Position numbers and translations under genes: made by a program. Below, piece after piece: positions 1 to 9,504 of a stretch of 53,468 nucleotides of DNA (position 1 is the stretch's first letter; each line of letters starts with the position of its first letter). This DNA comes from Solirubrobacterales bacterium (GTDB lineage: Bacteria; Actinomycetota; Thermoleophilia; Solirubrobacterales; Solirubrobacteraceae): assembly GCA_019241635.1 (NCBI GenBank), contig JAFAWR010000171.1, forward strand, positions 1-53,468, written 5' to 3'. The notes below the pieces were generated by a model that did not search any database, was not told the DNA's origin, and saw only the letters and a list, made by a program, of their open reading frames with translations.

Positions 1-573
1 GACGCGGACCTCGACATCTCACCGGCTGTGATCGTCGATGCCGTGCGTCGCTTGGAGGAGCACAGCGTGGACGCCGTCATCGGCAGCAAGCGCCATCCGG
101 ACAGCCAGGTTCACTACCCAGTGAAGCGCCGCATCATGTCCTCGGGCTTCCAGATGCTCGTGCGCCTGCTGTTTCGCATCAGCGTCCGCGACACGCAGGT
201 GGGGGCCAAGGTGTTCCGCGGCGAGATGCTCAGAACGGTCGTGCCGCTGCTGCTGATCAAGCAGTACGCATTCGACCTCGAGGTGCTGGCGGTTGGGGCC
301 GAGTTCGGCTTCGACCGGATCGAAGAGGCGCCGATCGCGCTCCAGTACCGGTTCACGGGCACCGGCATCACCAAAGACACCGTGCAGCGGATGTTCCTCG
401 ACACCCTGGCCATCGCCTATCGGATCCACCTCAGGCACTGGTATGTCCGGCAGTTCGCCGCCCTGCAGCGGGCGCGCACCGACATGGCCGCCGACCCCGC
501 CGCGCAGCTTCCGGTTCCGCCGAGCGCGACGTGGTCAGAGATCGTCTCCGAGCTTCTCTCGACGCGACACTAA
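1..573 (+). CDS. Glycosyltransferase family 2 (dolichyl-phosphate mannosyltransferase-like), 5' truncated
   Basis: The frame is open from the first base, so the N-terminal half is missing and the GTG at base 28 is not the true start. What remains opens with DADLDISP, the DxD-type metal/nucleotide-sugar motif of GT-A enzymes. It is followed by DAVIGSKR, an RDTQVGAKVF segment and FDLEVL, the order seen in DPM1/GT2 polyprenyl-phosphate sugar transferases. The family moves a sugar from a nucleotide donor to a lipid or glycan acceptor at the inner membrane. No transmembrane tail is visible at the C-terminus. It heads the polysaccharide gene block and converges on the next gene with a 20-base gap. 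Substrate unknown. Confidence 0.8.
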   Translation, partial: DADLDISPAVIVDAVRRLEEHSVDAVIGSKRHPDSQVHYPVKRRIMSSGFQMLVRLLFRISVRDTQVGAKVFRGEMLRTVVPLLLIKQYAFDLEVLAVGAEFGFDRIEEAPIALQYRFTGTGITKDTVQRMFLDTLAIAYRIHLRHWYVRQFAALQRARTDMAADPAAQLPVPPSATWSEIVSELLSTRH

Positions 574-593
574 CCGTCGCTTGACCGCGTCGG

Positions 594-2747
594 CTACGGC
601 GAGCTCACGAACCGCGGCTCACCCACGCTGATCGAGAGCAGGCGCGGATCGCCGTCCTTGGGCGGGAGTGCCGGGATGTCGGTGGTGAGCAGGAGCCGCG
701 CCTGGCCTCCCACGAGCTTCACGCCCGGGATACGAACGGGTGCCGAACGGTCCGGCGGTATCGGCACTGTCGCCAGTACCTCGCCGGTGCGCCCGTCGGT
801 GACCGTCAGCTTGCGGGGGAGATCCGCGCTGGCGCTCTGGAAGGTCAACACGCCCCAGCAGGAAAGGCAACTGCGTGAGGTGATCGCGAGCACGCCGGTT
901 CCGGTCATCCATCGATATTCGGCGTTCGGCCCACCCTCCACCACTGAGAAGCCCTGTAGTCCGTCGACCCAGGTCTGCGCCGGGCGCGCGTCGTCCTGCC
1001 AGACGCTTCCGTCAGGTCCCGAGAAGCGCAGGACGTAGCCTTGCCGGGTGAGGTTGGCGGGATCGCCGCCGGGCTGCCCCGGATGGACGACGATGTAGCG
1101 GACCCCGAGAGCGGCCAGGCGCGAGGCGGTGCTCGGCTCGCGCAGGTCGACCAGGTCCAGCTTCATCAGCTCGGAGTCGGAATTCGCGTCGTACCCCTGG
1201 AAGATCGGGTGATGGTCGATCATCTGCCAGAGGAGCGGGGCGTAGTTCGGGAACACAGCGGGCTCGAGTGGATAGTCGGCGACGATCCCGCCGGGATGAT
1301 CCTTGAGCCAGGTGTACTCCGCCGGCGCGCTGACCTTGGTCGTGCGGATCGGGGGTCGCGCCCACAGATCGAGCACCAGCACCGCGGCCAGCGCGGCGAT
1401 GACGACAGCGCTGGCCACGCGTCCGCGCCGCGCCAGCAGCGCCGTCGCGGCGAAGGCGAGCAGGATGCAGAGCCCAAGCTCGATCAGCTCGACGAACCGT
1501 GTGTACACCCGCCACGTGCTCGTGACGTGAAACACGAACCACGACGGCATGGGAACCCAGACGCCGAGGAGGTGAACCTTGGGCGGCGCGGAGAACCAGG
1601 CGGCCACCAGCGCCAGCGCGGCACCGCCCGCGACGGCCACACCGCGGATATCGCGCGCCGCGGCCCGCCCGACTCGGCGCAGCTTGACGAGGCCGAGGAA
1701 CACGCCGCCAAGCGCCAGGAGAAGCACGCTGTCGCCGAGGTAGATCGAGCTTTCGGCAAAGTTCGACCCATGGAGGTGCGAGGTCAGGTAGGGCTTGGTG
1801 AGGCCGCCGAAGATCAGGTTGTTCTGGTCCGGCAGCACCCATTCGCGCCATCGTGCGGTATAGGCGTAGAGCTGGGTGATCGACTCGGTGCGCAGCGAGC
1901 CGGTCTCGTCCCCGCCGGCCACCACGGTCAGCACTCCGATCGCCCCGAACACCAAAACGACCACAGCGCCGGCCAGGAACACTCCCCTGACGGTGGCCAA
2001 GAGCTCTCCTCGCGCGACCCCGGTGAGCAGAACGATCACCGCCATCGTGACGAATCCGACGCCCCCGATCAGAACGAAGTACGGGGTCAGGAGCATCGCC
2101 GCGACGGTCGCGGCGCCCGCCAGCAGTCCGTTGCGCACCGTCGGGCGATCGGCCAGCTCGATCATCCTCCAGACCGACAGGACGAGCACCCAGCCCTGCA
2201 TGTAGTCGGCGTGGCCGCTCATGCCCTGCACCGCCCACGGCGAGTAGGCGAAGGCGAACCCGGCCAGCAGCGCCGCCCATGGGTTCCCGAACAGCCGCCG
2301 CGTCAGCAGGAACATGGCCATTCCGGAGGCCACGAAGCCCAGCCACAGGTAAATCGCCGCCCCGGCGACTGGACTGAATATGTAGCCGAACCCGTAGAGC
2401 AGCGTCGTGCCGACCAGGCTTCCCCAGTTAAGAACCCACGCCTGGCTGACGCCCTCCGGCGCGTTCAGCCCATGGAATGTCGCGGGCGCGAACGGGAAGA
2501 CGTGGTGCTGCACGATGTATGCGACGCGCGAGATCGACCCGCCGAGATCCCCGGAGAGCCCCTGCGCCGAGATCAGGCCGCCGGGATCCGTCGGCAGCGG
2601 CCAGGTCAGAAACAGCGCGTAGGCGACGTAGACGGCCAGCGCGATGAGCGTGCTCCGCCTGGCAATGCGGAAGCTCTCCGCTCGCGTGAGCGGGAGAACC
2701 CGCGACCACGCGCGCTCGTGGACGGCTGTGCTGGTATCGAGTGACAA
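594..2747 (-). CDS. Large multi-pass membrane protein, GT-C/YfhO-like
   Basis: The 717-residue protein has many hydrophobic segments from about residue 30 to 490, then a soluble C-terminal region of about 220 residues. The N-terminal hydrophobic part includes TWPL and a segment FHGLNAPEGVSQ followed by a membrane loop, a layout seen in uncharacterised actinobacterial polytopic glycosyltransferase-like (GT39/YfhO-type) proteins. The C-terminal part looks beta-rich and probably extracytoplasmic. The start is TTG at 2747; other starts are possible. A second protein of the same layout is encoded at 29910-31649. Its place in a glycan locus suggests lipid-linked sugar transfer or glycan modification at the outer face of the membrane. 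No catalytic motif was recognised with confidence. Confidence 0.7.
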   Translation of the reverse strand: MSLDTSTAVHERAWSRVLPLTRAESFRIARRSTLIALAVYVAYALFLTWPLPTDPGGLISAQGLSGDLGGSISRVAYIVQHHVFPFAPATFHGLNAPEGVSQAWVLNWGSLVGTTLLYGFGYIFSPVAGAAIYLWLGFVASGMAMFLLTRRLFGNPWAALLAGFAFAYSPWAVQGMSGHADYMQGWVLVLSVWRMIELADRPTVRNGLLAGAATVAAMLLTPYFVLIGGVGFVTMAVIVLLTGVARGELLATVRGVFLAGAVVVLVFGAIGVLTVVAGGDETGSLRTESITQLYAYTARWREWVLPDQNNLIFGGLTKPYLTSHLHGSNFAESSIYLGDSVLLLALGGVFLGLVKLRRVGRAAARDIRGVAVAGGAALALVAAWFSAPPKVHLLGVWVPMPSWFVFHVTSTWRVYTRFVELIELGLCILLAFAATALLARRGRVASAVVIAALAAVLVLDLWARPPIRTTKVSAPAEYTWLKDHPGGIVADYPLEPAVFPNYAPLLWQMIDHHPIFQGYDANSDSELMKLDLVDLREPSTASRLAALGVRYIVVHPGQPGGDPANLTRQGYVLRFSGPDGSVWQDDARPAQTWVDGLQGFSVVEGGPNAEYRWMTGTGVLAITSRSCLSCWGVLTFQSASADLPRKLTVTDGRTGEVLATVPIPPDRSAPVRIPGVKLVGGQARLLLTTDIPALPPKDGDPRLLSISVGEPRFVSSP

Positions 2748-2839
2748 GTGGTTCGGGCGGGTTGGATCGGACCGCCGCTGCCCATCCGCGTCGATCGGCC
2801 CGACCGGCCGGATACGAGGTTACCGGCTGAACTGACGGC

Positions 2840-2856
2840 TAGGATCGCGGGCCGTG
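2840..2856 (+). promoter_or_regulatory. -10 box with probable leaderless start
   Basis: TAGGAT (2840-2845) fits the TANNNT -10 consensus and ends 8 bases before the GTG start at 2854. No Shine-Dalgarno sequence is visible. This arrangement fits transcription starting at or next to the start codon. No convincing -35 box was seen. Confidence 0.4.
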
Positions 2857-3732
2857 CTGCGTCGCCTGCTATCCCGCGTCCGGCGTCAACCCGAGATCAA
2901 CCGGCAGCTCTACGAGGGGATCGGTGGCACCGCGGCCGGCCTCGACGAGCTGCGCACCTGGCTGCACAACAACAACCAGGCACTCGAGGACCTGGCCGAG
3001 CGCATCGCGCCGGTGGAGACATACGTATCCGCGAGCCGCGCCATGCCCGACCCCGCCGGACTCGGCCTGGAGCGGTTCGAGGCCGGGACGGCGGGCCGGG
3101 TGATCGGCTATCGCAGCGGCGGGCCAGGGGTGGCTCCCGAGGAGGATTACGTGGCCTTCGAGGACGTCTTTCGCCTGTCCGAGGAAATCATTCGGGAGCG
3201 TCAGCGTCCTTACCTGAGGCTCCTCGGCTCCCGGCAGCCCGTCCTCGATGTCGGCTGCGGGCGCGGGGAGTTCCTCGAGCTCCTGCGCGAGGCCGAGATC
3301 CCCGCCCGGGGGATCGACCTGGACGCCGGGATGGTGGCGCGAGCGCGCGCCAAGGGCCTCGAGGTCGAGCAGGGCGACGGCGTCGAGCTTCTCGAGCGCC
3401 TGCCGGACCGCTCCCAGGGGGCCGTATTCGCCGCTCAGGTCGTCGAGCATCTCCCCTATGAGGGTTTGCTCGCCTTCCTACGCCAGGCCTTCCGCGTGCT
3501 GGCCCCAGGCGGAATCCTGATCGCGGAGACGGTGAACCCCCACTCGCCGAGCGCGCTCAAAAACTTCTGGTTCGATCCCACCCATCAGCACCCCGTGTTC
3601 CCGGAGGTTCTGCTGACCCTGTGCCGCTCGATCGGCTTCGAGCGCGCCTACGTGTTCCACCCCGGCGGCACCGGCGACGTCGATCGCGACCGCGAGCTGG
3701 CCGGCGATTACGCGCTGATCGCCGAGCGCTGA
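2854..3732 (+). CDS. Class I SAM-dependent methyltransferase with N-terminal helical region
   Basis: The 292-residue protein has a helical N-terminal third of about 75 residues (QPEINRQLYEGIGG...), then a Rossmann methyltransferase domain. Motif I is VLDVGCGRGEF at residues 130-140, the acidic ligand GIDLD follows, and the post-motif region contains AAQVVEHL and LAPGGILI. The N-terminal region resembles those fused to methyltransferases in O-antigen chain-length or capping proteins, so it may modify a sugar of the exported glycan; that role is inference. The start is GTG at 2854. It converges with the glycosyltransferase gene on the other strand, and their 3' ends overlap by 25 bases. Confidence 0.8.
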   Translation: MLRRLLSRVRRQPEINRQLYEGIGGTAAGLDELRTWLHNNNQALEDLAERIAPVETYVSASRAMPDPAGLGLERFEAGTAGRVIGYRSGGPGVAPEEDYVAFEDVFRLSEEIIRERQRPYLRLLGSRQPVLDVGCGRGEFLELLREAEIPARGIDLDAGMVARARAKGLEVEQGDGVELLERLPDRSQGAVFAAQVVEHLPYEGLLAFLRQAFRVLAPGGILIAETVNPHSPSALKNFWFDPTHQHPVFPEVLLTLCRSIGFERAYVFHPGGTGDVDRDRELAGDYALIAER

Positions 3733-4952
3733 GGCGCCACCCGATTTCCGGCCGGATCGCGTGGTTCGATCTCGCCACGCAGCGGCGCTGCGACGGCTGT
3801 CCAGTCGAAGCGCTGCTCGATCTCGCGGCGCACCTCACGAGCTCGGGCGTCGACGACTGAGTCCGGGTCAGACAGCGTAGCCCGGATGGCCGCCGCGAAC
3901 TCCGCCGGTTCGACGACCCGGAGATCCCGCTCGTGATCGAGGTCCAGGCCACGCACCCCCACGGGAGTCGAGACCACCGGCACGCCGGCCGCGAGGTAGT
4001 CGAGCATCTTCATGTTCGTCCCGGAGCCGACCAGCATCGGGTTGAGCGCGACCGCGGCGACTCTGAGCAGCGCCTCCTTCAGATCGTCGGCGACCACCCC
4101 GAACAGCTCGACGTTGTCGGGCCGCGCCTCGGGCTGCAGCGGGATGCCGACGCTGCCGACGATCGCGAAGTGGACCTCGGGGACCTCGCCGGCGAGCCGG
4201 AGAACATCGCGCGCCGCGACCACGTTCGGCTCGTGCCAGCTCCCGATGAACAGGGCCAGGGGACGCTCGAGCCGGAGCCGGAGCCGCAGGGTCCGCCGCT
4301 CGCTGGGGGCGACGAAGCGGATCGCCGAGGTGTCGACGCCGTTCGGGATGACCTTGACCCGCGCCGCCGGCACGCGATAAAGCGCACGGAGCCGCTTCGC
4401 GTCCTCTGCCGAGGAGGCCAGCACGAGCTGCGCCTGCTTACAGCACTCACGTTCAACCGCCCGCGTCCGCGCGAGCAGCCGCTTGCCGGTCGGGGTCCTG
4501 GGGAGTACCGCAGCCTTGAGATCGGCCTCGACGTTGTGCGCGTCATACCACGCGGCCGCCCGCGCGTCGACCGCACGCATGGCCGGCAACGTGTACGGGT
4601 GCGAGGCGACCAGCGCGCATCCTGGGGTCACCGATCGACTGACCGCTTCGGAGAAAGCCGGGGTCAGCGAATGAAGGTCGGGGAACGCCGCGTCGGTCAC
4701 CGAGACCTCGGTGACCCGCAATTCGGCCTCGGCCGCATCGTGCCGCGCCGACTTCGGGATACGGATCTCGGTCAGCCCGGGGGCGAGCACCCGTCGCGAG
4801 GCGGGCTGGTCGCGATCGACCAGCGCGACCACGTCGACGTCACAGTGGCGCGCGAGCTCACGGTATAGGTGAAAGATTCGAAGCTGCCCGCCGGCGCGTG
4901 GCGGATGTACTGCGAACGTGCTGCCGACGACCAGCTTGGTGACGCCACTCAT
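3708..4952 (-). CDS. Glycosyltransferase family 4 (GT-B fold)
   Basis: The protein is 414 residues. The N-terminal half starts with VVGSTFAVHPPRAGGQLRIF, the glycine-rich loop of a GT4 acceptor domain, and the C-terminal half holds LFIGSWHEPN and GSGTNMKMLDYLAAGVPVVS, the donor-binding region. The usual EX7E motif is degenerate here. ATG at 4952 is preferred because it overlaps the TGA of the upstream fkbM-like gene as ATGA; the frame could be extended to 4976. It is the last gene of a four-gene minus-strand run of glycosyltransferases and a methyltransferase. Donor and acceptor sugars cannot be predicted. Confidence 0.85.
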   Translation of the reverse strand: MSGVTKLVVGSTFAVHPPRAGGQLRIFHLYRELARHCDVDVVALVDRDQPASRRVLAPGLTEIRIPKSARHDAAEAELRVTEVSVTDAAFPDLHSLTPAFSEAVSRSVTPGCALVASHPYTLPAMRAVDARAAAWYDAHNVEADLKAAVLPRTPTGKRLLARTRAVERECCKQAQLVLASSAEDAKRLRALYRVPAARVKVIPNGVDTSAIRFVAPSERRTLRLRLRLERPLALFIGSWHEPNVVAARDVLRLAGEVPEVHFAIVGSVGIPLQPEARPDNVELFGVVADDLKEALLRVAAVALNPMLVGSGTNMKMLDYLAAGVPVVSTPVGVRGLDLDHERDLRVVEPAEFAAAIRATLSDPDSVVDARAREVRREIEQRFDWTAVAAPLRGEIEPRDPAGNRVAPQRSAISA

Positions 4953-5629
4953 CCGGGAACGGCGACGAAGTTCCACATCGGCTCGGAGAACACGTCCATG
5001 AATTGCTGACGTCCGTAGGGACCTTGTCCGTCGAAATCGAAGATTCGCATCCCCAGTTCGGCGCAGAGCAGGTCATGGACGTCCTCTGACCCGTACCCGT
5101 AGCGCTCGGATGCCCCGATGCCGTGCTCGAAGATGACCGTGGGCCGGTGCGCTCGCAGTGTTTCGATCGCGCCCCTCATCACGAGCATCTCGGCCCCCTC
5201 CACATCGATCTTGATCAGCGACGGATGAAACCCGGCAGGCAGCGAGTCGTCCAGGCGCTGCATCGGGACCGTAATCGTTTGTCGGGGCGAGTCTTCATAG
5301 CCCGGATAGGCGCGCTGACGCATCCCGCTGAACTCCGGCGCCGCCACCACATGCAGGAAGTTGGTCTCGCCGTTCTCGTCCGACAGCGCGACGTTGCGAA
5401 CGTCCACATGCGGGAACTCGCGGCGGAGATACTCATAGCAGTCGGGCAGCGGCTCGAACGCGATGTGCCGTCCGAGCGGCGCGACGCGCAGGATCTCGCT
5501 GAGCACTCCGCCTCGGTGCGCGCCGATGTCGATCACATTGCCGTCACGCGGCACCGTGGCCGCGATCAGCACATTCATCGCGAGCCGGTCCAGCGTCTCG
5601 CGCTCGATGCGAATATGGTCGTCGCTCAC
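4949..5629 (-). CDS. FkbM family methyltransferase
   Basis: The protein has 226 residues. The SAM-binding motif is VIDIGAHRGGVLSEIL near residue 33, and the FkbM signature is visible in LIKIDVEGAEMLVMRGAIETL near residue 140. FkbM proteins O-methylate hydroxyl groups of polyketides and, in glycan loci, of sugars. The start is GTG at 5629 and overlaps the upstream TGA (GTGA); its own TGA overlaps the next ATG. These overlaps on both sides imply translational coupling and a shared job in building one glycan, probably methylation of a sugar or chain end. Confidence 0.85.
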   Translation of the reverse strand: MSDDHIRIERETLDRLAMNVLIAATVPRDGNVIDIGAHRGGVLSEILRVAPLGRHIAFEPLPDCYEYLRREFPHVDVRNVALSDENGETNFLHVVAAPEFSGMRQRAYPGYEDSPRQTITVPMQRLDDSLPAGFHPSLIKIDVEGAEMLVMRGAIETLRAHRPTVIFEHGIGASERYGYGSEDVHDLLCAELGMRIFDFDGQGPYGRQQFMDVFSEPMWNFVAVPG

Positions 5630-8238
5630 GCCCGCGGTGCTCTCGCGCGCTCGAGCCGCTTTTCCAGGTGCCGCAGCTTCGTACGTGTGCGCGCCCCACG
5701 CGCGCGCTCGCGATCCAAGTCGCCGCGCAGCTCTCGCAACGCGTCGAGCACCGCTCTGTCCAGATTTCGCTCGTGAATCGTGAATGGCAGCATCATGCGC
5801 ATTGCCGCGCGCCGAATCAACCCCGTGGCGGCGCGGCGTGACGGCACACCCTGCCTGAGGTCGAGCTTCAGCTCGGTCTCGATCGCGTTGATCGCATGGG
5901 AGCGCTGCCGCCGGGGACCATCGCGCCGCAGCTCGAGGAGGGTCTCCAGCCGGGCGCGGGCGACCCGACCGGTGACCGATGGCGCGTATTGGCGTTCGAT
6001 GTCCAGACGCGCCCGGATTGCCTTCTCGGCCGCTTCGTCGCGGTGCTGCCAGACGTGGCGCATCAGCTCAGCCGCGTGGTCGAGGTCGGGCTCGGCCCAC
6101 GTTCCTTCGGCCGGATAGACCTCGGAGTCAGGTCCGACCTGCGCGCGCGTCCAATCGACGAGGTAGCTGTTGCGGTCGGTGGTGAAGTCCATGTTCCCCG
6201 AGTACCCGGTGGCGATGACCGGCGTGCCGAGCACCATCGAGTCGGCCAGCGTGAGGCCGAACCCCTCACTGCGGTGCAGAGACACGTAGCAGTCGGCTTT
6301 GGCCACCAGCGCAGCGATCTCGCGCGGTTCGAGGTAGCGCTCGGCGAGCTGGATGTCGGGCCGGCCGTCGATGCTGGCGCGCACCTTAGCGGCGGCCTCC
6401 GAACGGAATCTCTCGTTGATCGTCTTGAGCAGCAGGCGAGGCCCTTCGCCAGGAGCGAATGCGCGCTTGAACGCCTCGATTAGGCCGATCGGGTTCTTTC
6501 GCTGCAACGTACTGAAATAGTCGAACATGAACAGGAAGGTGAATTCGCCGCCGTCGATCAGGTCGATTTCCACACCGCTCGGATCGGCCACCTCGATCGC
6601 CTGCGGCACCACGACCACGGGTACGGGTGAGAGCCGGGACAGGTTGTGGGCGACGAAGTTCGAGTACACCCAGATCTCGTCGACATACTGAAACCCGGGT
6701 TGCCAGCTGGGTGGAATCACATCGGTCTCCCACCCCCAGCTCCCGATCGTGATGCGGTCACCGAGCAGCTCGCCGCCCCCGGCGTGCACGAACGCGGACA
6801 GTTGATCGCCGTTCAGGCAGACCAGGTTGAACGTCGGCTCGAACGGGGCTTGTACCTCCTCGTAGGCATGGTGACCGAACCGGGTGACCGTCTTACCGCG
6901 AGAGAGATCAACCGGAAGGTCGGGCGCCACCGCGGTGGTGGTGACCGGCACGCCCGCGCCTTCGAGCGCCTTGACGTACAGGCGTGCCGCCTCGGCGATG
7001 CCCAGCGTGTCGCGTAGGTACCCGAACACGTTCACGGTCAGGTGCGCATCGCCGGCGGACACGGACCCGTTGCCGGTCTGCGGGAGCAGATCGGCCAGCA
7101 ATCCCAGCTCCTCGCGGCCCTGCTCCCAGGCCCACGAAATCAGCCCGTCTGAGTCCGCGTCGAGATTCGGAAACGCGCTCTGGAGGTCGGCGCGGCGCTC
7201 GTATACGGCATACAGGTAACGGTTGAGGCCGGCGGCGGCTCCCTGCGGGGCGGGCTCGCGCAGCCAGCTCGTGAACGCCGCGGTGGCCAGCGAGGAAGAC
7301 TGATCTCCGAGGCCGACACCGGCCAGGTTCGCCTCGGTCCACAGCGCGCTCAGGAGCGGGTCGGTCGGCACTCCGTTCGAGAGGCGCTGATAGCCGTTGA
7401 GGCGATCGGGCTCGGGCGCGCGCCAGCCGGACGCGCGCACCCGCTCGGCGTATTCGCCGCACACCTCGGCCAGCACGGTGTCATCGACCGGAGTGACCCG
7501 GGTGGCGACGTCACTTAGCACGTACGGACGATCCGGGCGAAAGCCTGAGAAGTCGATGAACCGCAGCGGATGACCCCCTGCGGCCAGGCCGTCTCCGCGG
7601 CGCTCGAGCGGTCGCTCGTGCAGATTCCAGAAGCTCACGCCCGACCCCGGATCCTCCAGCCAGGCGGCCGTGGGAAACACGGAGGGCGCCATCCCGAGCC
7701 ACCGGGCCGGCGAACCGGCGCGAGCGATGCCGCGGCCCCACCAGCGCGCGAACCGAGCACCCTCCGATCCGTTCGTGGCCACGAACGCCGGGTTCACCTC
7801 GCCAGCGACCAGCAGGTCCGCGTGGTCGGGACGCTTCCCATCCTCGGGAAGTCGCGTCACCCTGCGTAGGAGCGCCACGCTGTGCTCGCGGGCCAGCGCG
7901 AGCGCCGGTTCGAGCGTCCCGTACACGCAGATCTGCGGGGCCAGGTAAACCGCGGTGTCGGCGCCGCTTCCGTGGGCCCATAGGAGCAGTCGCGCCGGCA
8001 GCGTCTCGGGATTCGCCGTGAGCGGATAGCCGCCCTCGCCGTCGTCCGCGTTCGCGTCCTCGACGTTCAGCTCCTCGGGTTTCAGCGCCTCGAATTCGTC
8101 GCGTGCCGCGAGCTGGCCGTGGCCGCCGAAGACGCACACCGCCACCTGTGCACCGGGATCGTGCGCGCGGAGGGTCGCCGCCAGCACCCGGGCCTGGGCC
8201 AGCGTTTCCGGGGTCGCGTACGTGCAAAAGCGGACCAT
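5626..8238 (-). CDS. Two-domain glycosyltransferase: N-terminal GT-A-like domain plus C-terminal GT4 domain
   Basis: This protein of about 870 residues carries two glycosyltransferase-like halves. Residues 1 to about 270 (RFCTYATPETLAQARVLAAT... FIDFSGF) look like a nucleotide-sugar transferase-type alpha/beta domain. From about residue 400 a GT4 enzyme begins with VNVFGYLRDTLGIAEAAR and carries SEGFGLTLADSMVLGTPVIA; the second Glu of the EX7E motif is Asp here. The C-terminal 80 residues are Arg/Glu-rich and helical. ATG at 8238 gives the natural domain start MVRFCTYA; an in-frame ATG at 8256, three bases after the upstream stop, would add six residues. It may add two sugars in sequence; acceptor unknown. 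Confidence 0.8.
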   Translation of the reverse strand: MVRFCTYATPETLAQARVLAATLRAHDPGAQVAVCVFGGHGQLAARDEFEALKPEELNVEDANADDGEGGYPLTANPETLPARLLLWAHGSGADTAVYLAPQICVYGTLEPALALAREHSVALLRRVTRLPEDGKRPDHADLLVAGEVNPAFVATNGSEGARFARWWGRGIARAGSPARWLGMAPSVFPTAAWLEDPGSGVSFWNLHERPLERRGDGLAAGGHPLRFIDFSGFRPDRPYVLSDVATRVTPVDDTVLAEVCGEYAERVRASGWRAPEPDRLNGYQRLSNGVPTDPLLSALWTEANLAGVGLGDQSSSLATAAFTSWLREPAPQGAAAGLNRYLYAVYERRADLQSAFPNLDADSDGLISWAWEQGREELGLLADLLPQTGNGSVSAGDAHLTVNVFGYLRDTLGIAEAARLYVKALEGAGVPVTTTAVAPDLPVDLSRGKTVTRFGHHAYEEVQAPFEPTFNLVCLNGDQLSAFVHAGGGELLGDRITIGSWGWETDVIPPSWQPGFQYVDEIWVYSNFVAHNLSRLSPVPVVVVPQAIEVADPSGVEIDLIDGGEFTFLFMFDYFSTLQRKNPIGLIEAFKRAFAPGEGPRLLLKTINERFRSEAAAKVRASIDGRPDIQLAERYLEPREIAALVAKADCYVSLHRSEGFGLTLADSMVLGTPVIATGYSGNMDFTTDRNSYLVDWTRAQVGPDSEVYPAEGTWAEPDLDHAAELMRHVWQHRDEAAEKAIRARLDIERQYAPSVTGRVARARLETLLELRRDGPRRQRSHAINAIETELKLDLRQGVPSRRAATGLIRRAAMRMMLPFTIHERNLDRAVLDALRELRGDLDRERARGARTRTKLRHLEKRLERARAPRA

Positions 8239-8258
8239 CGGGCCATCGTGCCACATAG

Positions 8259-9437
8259 CTATCGGTCGAGTCCGTCGAGCAGAACGGCGCAGACGCGCTC
8301 CCAGGTCACCTCGGTCGCTCGGTCACGAGCCCGCTCGCCCATCGTCTTCGCCAGCGCGGGATCGCGGTGGAGGGTGGCCATGGCCCGGGCGATCGCGTCG
8401 GGGTTGGGATCGGTGATCAGCCCGGTCTGGCCATCGGTCACGAGCTCGCTTGCCCCGCCGGAATCGGTCGCGGTGACGACCGGTTTGGCCGCCCGCATCG
8501 CCTCGAGCGTGACCAGACCGAAGTCCTCCTCAAAGGGCACGAACAGCACGGCGCGAGCGTCGGCGTAGAGATCCAGGAGAGCGTCGTCTCCGACGAAACC
8601 CAGGAACCGGATCCTCGGGTCCGACCCGGCGAGTTCGCGCAGGCGGCCTCCGTCCGGGCCGGTGCCGGCGATGCGGAGCTCCGCGTCCGCGCCCAGCTGC
8701 TTGGTCGCCTCGATCAGCAGGTCGATGCGCTTCGGCGCGTCGAGACGACTCACGGTGAAGAAGTAGGCACCCTCGCGCGGGGGATGAAACACCGACAGGT
8801 TCGGCGCCGGATGCACGGCGGTCACCTCGGCCCCCGGCGGGAAATAGCCAGGGCGACTGGCCACCGACTCGGAGATCGCGGCAAACCGGCGCACCGAGCT
8901 CATGCCGATCCGGTCGCAGAAGTGGACGATCTCCCGGATCAGGGGTCCGGGGAACGCGTACGCGTCACCCGGCACCGGAAGGCCCAAACGGCGCCGGCGG
9001 CCGCGACCGGTCAGGCGGCCGACGCGCGCGAAGCATTCGGCCAGCGCGTCCCGGCTCTGATCACTTCCCCGGAGCAGTCCGAGCAGCGCCCGGATCTCGG
9101 GATGCCGGGTTTCGTACTCGGGCGGGAGGTGCCGGGGGTAGGTGTCATAGAGACCCCGCAGCGGGTGCAGCATGTAGCAGACGTGATTCGGATGGTCGGT
9201 CATCCAGCCCGGATACTTGCTCGAGATGACCAGCTCGTAGTTACGCAGATCGAGTTCCGAGAACCGTCTGTAGCTGTCCACCACCTCGACGAAGTTCCGC
9301 TCGGCCCCAGGCAGCTTGATGATGTCCGCCACGTGTGGCGTGTTGCGGTTGAGGTGGTCGAGCAGGCCTGACCACAGGCGCTCGGCGCCGCCGATGACCA
9401 GGGGGACCGGGCACGGGGCAACGATGATGATCTCCAC
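8259..9437 (-). CDS. Glycosyltransferase family 4
   Basis: The protein has 392 residues in a GT-B arrangement. The N-terminus IIIVAPCPVPLVIGGAERLW holds the glycine-rich acceptor loop; the C-terminal domain has FFTVSRLDAPKRIDLLIEA and a complete EX7E motif (EEDFGLVTLEAM), followed by SGGASELV and TGLI. These are standard retaining GT4 donor-site features. The start is GTG at 9437. It is the first gene of the minus-strand run and is divergent from the Wzt gene across a 67-base promoter region. It likely adds a hexose during assembly of the exported glycan. Confidence 0.88.
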   Translation of the reverse strand: MEIIIVAPCPVPLVIGGAERLWSGLLDHLNRNTPHVADIIKLPGAERNFVEVVDSYRRFSELDLRNYELVISSKYPGWMTDHPNHVCYMLHPLRGLYDTYPRHLPPEYETRHPEIRALLGLLRGSDQSRDALAECFARVGRLTGRGRRRRLGLPVPGDAYAFPGPLIREIVHFCDRIGMSSVRRFAAISESVASRPGYFPPGAEVTAVHPAPNLSVFHPPREGAYFFTVSRLDAPKRIDLLIEATKQLGADAELRIAGTGPDGGRLRELAGSDPRIRFLGFVGDDALLDLYADARAVLFVPFEEDFGLVTLEAMRAAKPVVTATDSGGASELVTDGQTGLITDPNPDAIARAMATLHRDPALAKTMGERARDRATEVTWERVCAVLLDGLDR

Positions 9438-9504
9438 GCCAGATATCAGAGCACAGACGGCGTTCGGGCCGATGAGGCGCTGCTACTGTTGCCGTGCTGT
9501 GGCC

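Noticed and set aside
1041-2744. A 567-codon plus-strand frame opposite the membrane protein gene
   Set aside because: The translation is rich in Arg, Gln, Asp and Pro without hydrophobic cores; the minus-strand protein has clear membrane helices.
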